From NCBI RefSeq assembly GCF_947172395.1, contig NC_069108.1, positions 3,945,501-4,009,500 on the forward strand: a stretch of DNA of 64,000 nucleotides. Direction: 5' to 3'. The notes below the pieces were generated by a model. The model had not been told where the DNA came from. It searched no databases and was given only the letters and a program-made list of their open reading frames with translations. The translations under genes were made by a program, and so were the position numbers. Source of the stretch: Bicyclus anynana (lineage: Eukaryota > Arthropoda > Insecta > Lepidoptera > Nymphalidae). Positions 1-12,500 of the stretch are shown piece by piece (the stretch's first letter is position 1; each line of letters starts with the position of its first letter).

Positions 1-279
1 ACAAAATAAAACCCTTATATTTCTGTTATCGAGACACGAGCGCGGTTAATTTTTTACTACTACTAACTAATCTCCTGAACAATCGCTCATGTTTTCTAAT
101 GACTTCAGTAAGCTGAAGTAATAAAAATTGTCTTTAGTCTGTAGTGTTTTTTCCCCACCGCTGAAAGCGAAAAAACTATAACCATTTATTCTTTCTATCA
201 TCTAATATACCAAATGTAATCGATTCCAATTACGCTTTAGTAACTACAAATTAAGCAACCCGGGCTCCCCTACTATAAT

Positions 280-398
280 GTCTCGTGAATTCTCTTTGTG
301 CATGTAGTCTGCCAATTTACATTAGGCCAGTGTGGTGGACTATTGTCCTAACCCCCCTCATTCTAAGAGGAGACTCGTGCTCAACAGTGAGCTATGAT
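280..398 (+). mobile_element. SINE family B, 3' fragment
   Basis: The segment GTCTGCCAATTTACATTAGG through GGAGACTCGTGCTCAACAG is the 3' part of the tRNA-headed SINE seen more fully at 15149-15440. It lies in the last visible phosphate carrier intron. Confidence 0.7.
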
Positions 399-419
399 GT
401 TAATGATGATGAGTCGTAC

Positions 420-551
420 CTTGACGGCGTCGTAGATGAACCACTGCAGCGCGGTGAGGGTACCGATCATCACGATCCTGGGCCCCAGCCCCTTCCACAC
501 GCCGGCCCAGCCCAGCTTGCCCACTATGGAGCCCACCGTCGCCGTCTTGTC
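420..551 (-). CDS. Mpcp: Phosphate carrier, seventh coding exon
   Basis: The acceptor TTTCCAG ends at 552 and the donor GTACGA begins at 419. Forty-four codons run DKTATVGSIVGKLGW to LQWFIYDAVK, including the conserved PRIVMIGTLTALQWFIYD of the last helix. The phase is 0. The C-terminal exon, rich in proline in relatives, is not seen in bases 1-419. Confidence 0.94.
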
Positions 552-3500
552 CTGGAAATGGTTCACACACACGTCTTGAAACTACAGTTTTTTTTTAATT
601 TCCTATCCCCTCTAGTCGAGAAAGACTGTATTAGGAAGGTACAACAATAGTCCAACGGAGCGGGGATCGAACCACCACCCTTGGGTGATAAGTTCGACTG
701 CTCTTACCGTTAAGCTATTGAGACTACTGACTAACATTTATATATAAAGCTGAAGAGTTTGTTTGTTTGATTGAACGCGCTAATCTCAGGAACTACTGGT
801 CTGATTTGAAAAAATCTTTCAGTCTTAGATAGCCCATTTATCGAGGAAGGCTATAAGCTATATTTTATCCCCGTATTCCTTCAGGAACGAGAACCACGCG
901 GGTGAAACCGCGCGGCGTCAGCTAGTATTTATATATGCTTCAGCTTCAGTATGCTCGTGGCGTTCGAGCCGTTTTAATTTTTTGTTGTGTAATTCTTTAT
1001 ACTTTACTTGGGATAAGCGGGGAGAGTGACTTGAGTGGAAAAGAGGAGTGTTAGGTAACAGCCAAAGGATCCTTTAACCCTACACACAACGTTCACAAGT
1101 GCGTGACTCCACTCAGTAGTCATTCTCTGCCATTCTAGGGTCTTATTTTGGTTACAGTTTGACTTGTTAAATAAGTTGTCCTGACAAATGTTGTGAATTG
1201 CATTTGTTCAACATTGGTTTTCTAATTTTCAACCACGCCACCAAGGCGAATTTTACCTTTGCATTGCATTGTTTCAGTATGACCAGTTAGCGGTGGATAC
1301 GAGCAGTGGCGTGCTATCATAGATACTGATAAGCACTGCCTACCCTTAGGACTCAATACAAACCTGTCTTGGACCACAGAATACAGTTGTACAAGGAATT
1401 TTTCATTTTTATATACAGTGCATACCCTAGTTAAACACCTTATGCACGCCAATTGGTACGACAATATTCCAGCGAACGGGGATAACTGAAGACCTTTCTG
1501 AGTGAGTCCATCCTCTTTACCATCGTATTGAGGCTTCCTTCGTAATAACTTTAAAGTAAAAACTGCCTCATTGGTCCCGTGATAAGTTACTGCAGCTACG
1601 CACAATAAGGTCCAGGGTTCGAGTCTCGGGTCAGGCCAACAAAAATAAAAAAGATTTTTTAGAAACAAGAAAAATAATAATAACAGCCTGGACTTCGAAA
1701 GTCAACGGTGTCGGTCCACCCCCGTGCTTCGCAGAGTGTGTACAACGTACATAGTTAATATTAAAAATGAGATTTTATTATTGAGAATCGGTCGGGAGCA
1801 TATTTTAAACTCAGAAAGAAACAATCGTTTATTTTAAAATTGTGTCACACCTAACACCAAAACACTAACTTGTAGTGCCTGAACACTTGGAAAATTCAAG
1901 ACCATACATTAATTTATTCCAATTTAAGTGTTACAGATAGTCTTGCATATCTGCTTGTATCTCTAAACAGAAAGGGTGTACAGCCCAGCATAATAACAAG
2001 TGTAGCGAGACACATTGAGCTTGGACACGAGTGTGTGTAACGCGAGACACGTTGAGCTTGGACACGAGTGTGTGTAACGCGTGACACGTTGAGCTTGGAC
2101 ACAAGTGTGTGTAACGCGAGACACGTTGAGCTTGGACACGAATGTGTGTAACGCGAGACACGTTGAGCTTGGAGACAAGTGTGTGTAACGCGAGACACGT
2201 TGATCTTGGACACGAGTGTGTGTAACGCGAGACACTTTGAGCTTGGACACGAATGTGTGTAACGCGAGACACGTTGAGCTTGGACACGAGTGTGTGTAAC
2301 GCGAGACACGTTGAGCTTGGACACGAATGTGTGTAACGCGAGACACGTTGATCTTGGACACGAGTGTGTGTAACGCGAGACACGTTGAGCTTGGACACGA
2401 GTGTGTGTAACGCGAGACACGTTGAGCTTGGACACGAGTGTGTGTAACGCGAGACACGTTAAGCTTGGACACGAGTGTGTGTAACGCAAGACACGCTGAG
2501 GTTGGACACGAGTGTGTGTAACACGAGACACGTTGAGCTTAGACACGAGTGTGTGTAACGCGAGACACGTTGAGCTTGGACACGAATGTGTGTAACGCGA
2601 GACACGTTGAGCTTGGAGACAAGTGTGTCTAACGCGAGACACTTTGAGCTTGGACACGAGTGTGTGTAACGCGAGACACGTTGAGCTTGGACACGAGGTA
2701 CTAGACGTAGGTTTGCGTGTGTCGTGAGCCACATACCTGGTTGAGCTTGGACACGACGGTGTCGGCGGGGTGCGACACGATGGCGCAGAACACGCCGGCG
2801 ATGTAGCCCGCCGCGAACGTCACCACCAGCTGCTCGCCCTTCGTGCACTGGTCGCGGGGCTTCGGCACCACGTACTGAGGGACAGTCGGCGTAGTCGTCA
2901 ATATCATGAACACATTTAAAATTTTGAAATTGTTTCATTTGATGATTGCTTATTATATTGCAGATTGTGATTGAGCCACACCAATTTAACAACTGTACAT
3001 TACCGCATACTGGCATAAAATTATTGAATTTTGAATCATATTGAGTTAAGAGTTATTTTTTTTTTTTTTTCATTTAGTCTCTCATTATTCCTGCAATCTG
3101 TCGTGAGACATTCAGCGGGATTTTAAGTATTTGAATTAAGACATGTTTGGTGCGAAATCCAGTGATTTGCCCAAATATAATAATGTAGTGTCTATTTCAT
3201 GACATCTTGTGGTGTTTACAACTTTAAATGGCTCAAGAGTTAAGAGTTATAAATTAGGATTATACATAGTCTATTTAAATTTTTCATACACCAAATTATT
3301 ATGGTAGAAAATATCAAGGTCTTATTATGTTTAAGCAATCTTTGTAAACCTGCTTTCTGATGAATAAATAAATTATTATTATTATTATTATTATTAAATT
3401 GAAATTTTACATCATTTGACTAATTGACACCATTGTTAATAGTCAATATTGATTTATTTTAATTAGGCTTTGTTTACAATGTTATTGTTTAGTTTGCAAG

Positions 3501-6500
3501 ATTTGATCCACACAGTAAAGAGGCAATGTAATAAAAACTTATAATAACCATTCTACCCCAGCAGACCCCCTATCACCCCATTTAACCGAAGTTCCAATAT
3601 CACTATCTTAGACCAAATTTCCATTTAACAACTTTCTTAGAGTCCTTGGTAAATTGTTTTGTCTCCCAAACCCCTCCAGTCTTCACCCTTTCTATAATTC
3701 CCGTCGTCCAGTTCTAGATAGGGTTTAAAAACTTCTGCCCTTCTGCTCTTAGTAAAACCCTTCTTGATGCTCTTATGGTAGCTAAAAACTACAGCAATCA
3801 CACAATCAGAAAAAAAAATGTATAAAAAAAAAATAATTACGTGGTAGAGCAGTTCGAGGGTCTTCTCGAAGCAGGCGAACTTCATCATGGTGTAGGGGAT
3901 CTGGCGACCCCATAGAGGTACCAGCCCCTTGTAGAAGGTGCCGTAGCCTTCGTTCTGCACCATCTTGGGCCACGCCTCGCGCAGCGTTGATGCGAAACCG
4001 GGCATGGTCTGGATCCGGACCTGGAAGGAAATAACATTATATTATGTCTTAAAATTTAAACGATTTTTTTTTGTATTTTTCCAATCAAATGGTTCAACAC
4101 GCAACTAACGCAGTGGCAGTTTATGGATGTCTTCTTAAAGAATCAGCTGGACGGAAGGCAACAAATTATTCAAAGGCATTTTGTACTCTCAGGTATTGAA
4201 TTTCATTCTTGCCATCAGTCATCGAAAATTTTGGAAAAAGTAGTAGTCTGTAGGCGCAAGGTCGAGCGACGGAGAGCTTCCAACCCTAGTTCTTAGTTCT
4301 TGCAACTTGGAGACCGCCTGCTGTGCAGTATGAAGTCGCGCGTTGTCGTGACCAATGCTGGTTGGAGATGTGCCAGCTTCTCCATCATTGTGTTCAGTTC
4401 TTCACAGTACACATCTGCAGTAATCCCGTTTGTCGTAAGAAGCTGTGATGAATCACACCGGCGTTAGACCACCAAACATTGACAGTCTAAATGTCTTAAA
4501 CGGTAAAGGAAAAACATTGAAGAAACCTGCATACCCGAGAATTTTCTTAATTCTCTGAGTGTGTGAAGTCTGCCAATCACCTTTAGGCCAGCGTGGTGGA
4601 CTATTGGCCTAACTCTTGATGATTAAAACAGCAGCCCCTCACCTTAGCGGCCTCGAGCGGCGAGAGCGCGATGTCGGCGATGAACTCCGCGCTGGCGGAC
4701 GCGCCGAGGTACACGAACGTGCGGTACGTGTACGCCGTCTCCTCGTCCAACATGCCGGAGTACAGCACTTTGTACAACTATCATCACTATACACAAACAG
4801 CAGCCCCTCACCTTAGCGGCCTCGAGCGGCGAGAGCGCGATGTCGGCGATGAACTCCGCGCTGGCGGACGCGCCGAGGTACACGAACGTGCGGTACGTGT
4901 ACGCCGTCTCCTCGTCCAACATGCCGGAGTACAGCACTTTGAACACCTCGTAGAAGCCGAACTTGCATAGACCCTGCACAAATTAAAAAAACACAATGAT
5001 TAATCTTATTTATTAGCATTGTTGTATGAAATTGGGACTATCTCTGCGTGATCGAACCACAAATGTAGAGATCCACTGAAGAACGAAGTTATTGAATCGC
5101 AAAACCAAAGCTGCTGGAATGGCGACTCTGGTTATGTCTGGCAATGGCAAAATGGCACAGCTTCCTCTAGCGTTTCTAGAATGTTGTTTAAAAGTTCTAG
5201 AGGAGGCCTGTGTCCTGCAGTGAGCGTCCATACGCTGATAATGACCATGATGATAATGTCCATAAGATGATAATGACAGTGATGATATCTATACCTAGGC
5301 TGTGATAATGACAATGATTTTGTCTTTTTCTTTACAAGTTAGCCCTTGACTACAATCTGATGGTAAGTGATGATGCAATCTAACATGGAATCGCGAGCTA
5401 ACTTGTTAGGAGGAAGATGAAATCCACACCCCTTTCGGTTTCTACACCGGAACGCTAATACGCTCGGCGGTACGTCTTTGTCGGCTAGCCACGGCCAAAG
5501 CCTCCCAGCAGCCAAAATTATGATGATATCCACATGATGATAATGACAATGGCGACGTAAAGGCCTCACCTGCATGGAGTAGCCGATGAAGGTGGGCGCC
5601 CATCCCTTGGCCAGGCCGCGCATGCCCTCCTCGCGCACCGACACCTTGAACCCGTTGACCACGTTCTTGTACTTGTCGGGGTCCACCTGCAGCCGGCACT
5701 TCACCAGGTCGAGCGGCACCACCGCCGTGTGCGTGATACCTGCGATATTTAACATTTCATTGATATCCTACTAATACCTATTATAAACGAGAACTGTTGC
5801 TCTTTGACCATTTTCTTTTTTTTATCATTTTCAGAAAAATGTATAGCTTTGTTGTTTGAGGCCTTTGTTGAAGGACAAGCTGTACAGTAGAGAACTGATT
5901 TTAATAATAATAATCTTAATTATTAGCTCTTAATTATTAAAATAGAATACATTAACGTTACACATTTACAAATGTATTACGGCAATAAAGGCTTATTTTA
6001 TTTTATTTATTTATTGTACTCTTTAACGCGCAACTACTGAACCGATTTGGCTGAAATTTTTCATCCCGGAAAAATCCATGGTTCCCGAGGGAAATTTCAC
6101 GCGACCGAAGTCGCGAGCGCATGCTAGTTAATTATAATTACACCGAGGTCTCCGTGGCGCAGTGGTATGCGCGGTGGAATTACAAAACGGAGGACTATTT
6201 AAAGAGCTATATTCGAAATCGAACGACTTATAAAAGGTAATTGGAATTTGAAAATTACATAAGTACTAATTTTGATCTTAATTAAATATAAATTTGATTT
6301 AAGATAACTCATAATAGACATTAATCACGTCTATAAAATGGTAATAACCAATTTAAAAAATTAAAATTTAATTTAAAGTAAGGATGTTTTTTTAAGTAAG
6401 GATGTATCGCTATCACTAATTTTGCATTCTATGGCTTTAAAGTGCTTATTTAATCTACGGAACCCGACACTGCGCGTTGCCCAACACGCACTTGGCCTGT

Positions 6501-9500
6501 TCTATTTGTTTGTTCTGTTCTTTTTTTCAATTTAATTTCTTTATATATGTTTATGACATACTAAATCTATACTAATATTATAAAGCTGAATAGTTTGTTC
6601 GTTTGTTTGATTGAACGCGCTAATCTCAGAAACTACTGATCCGATTTGAAAAATTATTTCAGTGTTAGATAGCCCATTTATCGAGGAAGGCTATAGGCTA
6701 TATATTATCCCCGTATTCTACGTATTTCTACTTCGTCCCCGTAGTTCCATAGGAACGGGAACCACGCGGGTGTAACCGTGAGACGTCAGCTGGTTACCTA
6801 TATAATGAGCAATTTCATAATAGTTTACAAGATAATCCGAAGGTCGAGTGGTTTTCTAGTACGATGAATGACAGGCCTTGGCCTTGGCCTTGTGCCAACT
6901 TTATAAATTGTCGTTTCTTGCATTACCGAATTCTTTTCGACCATTTTACATACGTACCTATGTAACTTCCCTATTTAATTGCACTTCTGTTTAATACACT
7001 AACTACAAAAAATAAAATAATAGCATTTACTAAAAGATAACTGCATCTATAATAATTAATAATATTAATTAATAATTAATTACTAATAATTCTCACTACT
7101 TAACGAACACAGTAGCACGAGTAGGTTAAGGCATTAACCCTTAATAAGGCAAGGGGAATATATTTCCCACCACGAACCATTTTACTTTTTTTCCATTTTT
7201 ATATTAAAGATAGCCCATAGAATTATCGCAAGCATACAGTACAGTTTCTTAGTAAACTGTGAACTAATTACCGTGCGACACTTATCAAAATATGGCGAAC
7301 TTGAACTGATATATCAATGTTAAAAGTGCAGTGACGTGAAAATAGTAAAAATAACGGACGTTTTCGGTAGATGTAAAGAAAAAAAAATCAAATTGTTCTA
7401 CTAAAAATCCTGTAAGTAGATTATGATTTCTGTATTATGTAACATTACTATCATACTATATGTGTATATTGGTTTTACGTCTTTATTAGTGTTCTTTACC
7501 CTCAAATTGTTGAAATTTATAAGTGGGAAAATAATTCCCATTGCCCGATTGCGTCTTGTTGATTTCTTATTCGGTATATATATATAAAATACTTAGTATG
7601 ACTATGGGGGACAGAAAATAAAAATCTACTGAAAATAAAGCTAAAATTGGGGACATAGATTAATAAGGGACGTACATAATACTTTTGCTACCATATGTTC
7701 CTCTTCATATTATTCTTATCATATTCTATAGTTATTTCTGATATTTTGGATATTTATTTCTAGATTTATAGACATAAATAAGGAAAACAAGAAAGTTGAG
7801 CAGTGGTCAGCTGATTTTAATCTACTTAAGCAAGAAAAGTCGGCTAATGTTGTCTAAAAATAAGGGTTCTAATTTCGGCGTACCAGATGAGATCCTTCTC
7901 CTCAATGTTGGGGTTTATCTTCCTGAGGAAGGCATACCTACCAAAAGATGTCGTTTCTATAGCACAAAGAAGGAAGAGAAGAGAACTAAAATATTATACT
8001 GCACTTATCAAGTTGTACTTTTTCAAATTGTTTTATGAAGCTCCTTCTCTTGAAGAATAGTTTTTTTATATATTTTTAATAAAGTTGTTTTCAAATTAAG
8101 TGAGTAAATCTTTTTATAATAATATTTTTAAGTCGTTTTAGTTTAGTAATACAAACATACAAAAAATACTAAACCAACGAAGCCAGAGGCAAATACTAGT
8201 ATATAAATAACAACAAAAGTCCTGTAAAAGTTATAACCTAAACAGGCAAGGGGAATTATTTTCCCACTTTCAAATTCATTACACAGACATAATCGGGCAA
8301 AGGGAATATATTTCCCACTGAAAAATGGGGGTGATCCCCCCTAATCCCCCTCTTTTTTAACTACTTTTTCGAAATCTACGGTATTGATTTCCTAAAATCC
8401 ACCCTAAATTTCATTCTAGCTATGACACAGGCTCGCGCCTTATTAAGGGTTAAAAAAAAAAACAAAAAAAAAGTACTTCTTTTTTATTAATAATTATCAT
8501 CCTGTTCTCTAATTAAGGAATTACGAATGTTATATAAATTTTATAGTGGATATTGCTCCAGTATAGACAACTTTTAAATAAAAAAAAACACACTCATAAT
8601 ACATATTATTTATTATAATTTATAGACTTAGTTAAAATGAAATCATCAATGGCATCCACATATTATTTAAAAAACAATATAATTCTTTTTTTTTTCAATA
8701 AATTATACATAATATTATAATTATTTCTTAATAGTCTAATACTTACTGTAATCTTGACTATATATCTATACTTATATTAAACTGTAACAGGTCCAATTCT
8801 GTACATTGAAGATACATATTTTGAAAATTTCAATTGGATTGCATTCTTTTGTTAGCCAGGCATCACACTGAAACTACTAATTGAATTCTTGGCACAAATT
8901 GAGACCATAATACGGAGGTTATAGTATACTTGTGTCGCGGAAACAAAATCAGAAGGGGGTGAAATAGGGGTTGAATGTTTGTAACTCATTTTCATTTGAT
9001 TTTTCAAAATCTACCTATATCTAAATATAGTTTTCTTTTAAATATAAATCTTTCCTTTTTTATAAACCTAAATCGTGACTATTTATAATTAGTATATTCC
9101 GAACACATTAATAGAAGGGTGAAATAGGGGTTGAAAGTTAACATCGAGTTTCACGTGGATGAAGTCACAGGCGTCCGCTAGTTAATTAATAAAATTGTGG
9201 AATCAAAAAAATAATTTTGCCAATAGTATTCATCATAAATAAGATTAATAATAATATAATAGCGCAGATAATAGCGCAGCCGCTTCGCAGTTTGGATCGT
9301 GCCGCGATGCAAGAACCAGCTCATGACTAAGGGCCCCGTATGGGTTCGAAACTAGACGGGCATACTCCGACGTAATATCACGTGAGTTTTAGCCGTGTTT
9401 CATAATTAATTAATATAATCAATTAAGTAAATAAAACTTAAAACATCACTTCTTTCTTATTCATAAACTGAGAGTTTCCCTTTAAATTAATCATACATTA

Positions 9501-12500
9501 TATTGGTGATTGACTAATCCTGCAATCATGACTATTATTTATGAATTTAAATTTATCACTACTCTCTTATTTAAAGTAATCATACATTTGGTGATTTTTG
9601 ACTGCAATCTTATTTTTTTTTTTTTTTATTCTTTACAAGTTAGCCCTTGACTACAATCTCACCTGATGCTAAGTGATGATGCAGTCTAAGATGGAAGCGG
9701 GCTAACTTGTTAGGAGAAGGATGAAAATCCACACCCCTTTCGGTTTCTACACGGCATCGTACCGGAATGCTAAATCGCTTGGCGGTACGTCTTTGCCGGT
9801 AGGGTGGTAACTAGCCACGGCCGAAGCCTCCCACCAGCCAAAATCTTATTTATTACTTAATATTAATTATTTAATAATATTATATTAGAATCTCTATAAC
9901 ATTAATCACACAGACACACACACACACACATTTGATTGTTAAAAACACACAAAACATTCAAAATCGGTCATAAAAACATAACAGGCAGATCAGTTACCTA
10001 CTTTTGTATATACATCTATTGTTCATAATATTTGTCCTTACTTATTTAAATAAATTAAAATTACAAGATTTTTTAATTATGCATTTTCATAAATGCTTAC
10101 AGACTATTACCTTAAATTAACGCGAATTATTAAGTGCGACCATGATACAAAATTGTTACAGGATGATTTGATTAACCTACGCGATTGGTGTTATACAAAT
10201 AAAATGTCTCTGAACGTTGACAAATGTTACCACATTAAATTCACGCGGAAAAATAATATCATAAAATCTGTATATAACATAAACGACAGGCGGTTGACTG
10301 AGGTGGATAAGATCCGTGATTTAGGAGTTGTTCTGGATAGCAAACTAACTTTTGTACCCCATATAGACAAAGCTATTGGCCTGGCTAACAAGTCATTGGG
10401 ATTTGTTTTCAGGAGTTCCAAAAATTTTAAACAATGTGCCTCTTTAATAAGACTATTTGATTGTTATGTAAGAAGCCACCTTGAATATTGTTGTGCAGTT
10501 TGGTCTCCTTACACTAAACTTCATATAATGCGTATTGAGAGAGTACAGCAACGATTTATGAGGCAGCTCTCTTATAGGTTTAATAAAAAACTCCAAAATT
10601 ATAGTGACAGATTAAACTTTTATAAGAAGCATAGACTTGAAAATAGACGACAGCTGATGGCGATGACATTTTTGTATAATTTATTTAATAATAAAATTGA
10701 TTGTCCGGAGCTGGTTCACAGGTTTGCGATTAGAGCACCAAGAACTAACGCACCTCGGTATCCTTGCAGTTTATTATTTCACAAGCCATGTAGGACAAAG
10801 TTAGGTAAACACTCTCCCATACCAAGAATGTCTGACATTTATAATAATTTCGTAAAAATTCAAAATGAAATTGACTTATTTTTCAATAGATATTCTGACT
10901 TTAGACGTAAAATAATTGACACTTTTAATCTCTGACATTTTTACTCTTTACCTTTTTTTTTTTTAAATTGTAATAAAAAAACAGTTGTATAAATTGACAT
11001 ATCTTTAATTTTTAACTATTGATCGTATTTTTTTTTTAACATTTTTATTATTTAATTCTTAATTTCTTTCATTCGTACCAATTGTATTTTTTTTTTGTTT
11101 TATTTGCAACCTTAATTGTACCATTTGACATTTTTAGCATTTTTATCTTTTAATCATATTATTTATCTGACATTTTTTAAATTTAATTATTCTTGATTTT
11201 AATTATAATTTTACTTAAAATAGTATCTGGTCTTCTCGTGCCAAACTTGTAATATATTGTACCTATAAATTAAATTATTTACCTATTAATTAAATTACTT
11301 ATTACTTTTGTGAATTAGATTATAATTGTTTTCTCTATGTATAGTATATACTTGATATCTTAGAGTTTGTTGTACCTATGAATTAATGGATATCTATAAC
11401 TAAGAAGTGTACATAATATCTAAAATTGTGAAAGTTGTGAAAATCTTTTAATAGCTAAGCATTAACCTAATTTATCAATGTAATTAATTGTAAGCATGAA
11501 TTTAATGTATTAGCGGTTGATTTTCCTTAATAAATAAATAAATAAATAAATATTACTGTACATACTGGTAAATTAAAAATAATATCTCAGTTTGTACCAA
11601 CTAATCTCCTAAGTGGTAAAATGAGTATCAAGTAAAACTTGGAAATATTATATGAGAACAAAAACCATAGTGAAAAATTTGCAGATATCTGCTACGCTAA
11701 ACAAGATAATCTATGGTCTTTTTATGTGTTTGCGAATTTCTCGTTCAGTTCTCAATATCTCATACTAGAAAATAAAAAATAATAATCTCTTCTTATACCA
11801 ACTAATCTCCTGAGTGGTCAAATGAGTAAAACTTGAAAAAATTATATGAAACTGAATAATGAAAAATTTGCAGATATCTGCTACACTAAACAAGATAATC
11901 TATGGTCTTTTTATTTGTGTTTGCAAATTTGTCTTTCAGTTTTCAACATCTCCGCAGTATATGGGTACAGATATTTTAATCCAACATCCACCTGTACTGT
12001 GAGGAACTCTAGCATTGTCTTAATGATCGGTACATCCTTTTTAGAATGCTTTTGTGCATAAATACACCAATTTGACAGCAAATATGGCTCAAGCTTGGAG
12101 CACACCAGCTTCATTATGTCTCCTTCGGATACATGCTTCACATTCAACAATTCCAGTGCTGTTATGTAGGTACGAAGTTTGCTTGTGAAGTGAGTGAGAT
12201 TTACTAGAGAAGAGCCTGGTGCGGGACATTGTTCAAGTTTGTCAAAATATCTTTGGATATGGCTAATGTTCCTCGATTCTGCGGAACTGATTGTTGGTTC
12301 AGCGAGCATCTGTTCATGGCTCGGTGCTGCACAATTGGTTATTGTATGTGGTGTAGGTTTATTTAATGTAGGCTTATGTTTGAGGATTGGTTTTCTGTAA
12401 GTCATGGCTGGTATATTTACTGAAGGCTTATATACATGGCCTGATCTACGTAATGCAGATTCACGTTGATATAAAGATTGATTCACTGTACTACGATTTG

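Noticed and set aside
1222..1668. 148-codon minus-strand ORF
   Set aside because: It overlaps a MITE copy at 1304-1455 and has no recognisable domain; probably chance.
2001..2697. Regular 37-bp repeats resembling a CRISPR array
   Set aside because: The units are contiguous with no spacers, they degenerate gradually, and the locus is a eukaryotic intron.
1914..3016. Long minus-strand ORFs of 155-272 codons rich in VSKLNVSRVTHT-type repeats
   Set aside because: They are produced by a stop-free 37-bp minisatellite in an intron; only the exon at 2874-2737 is coding.
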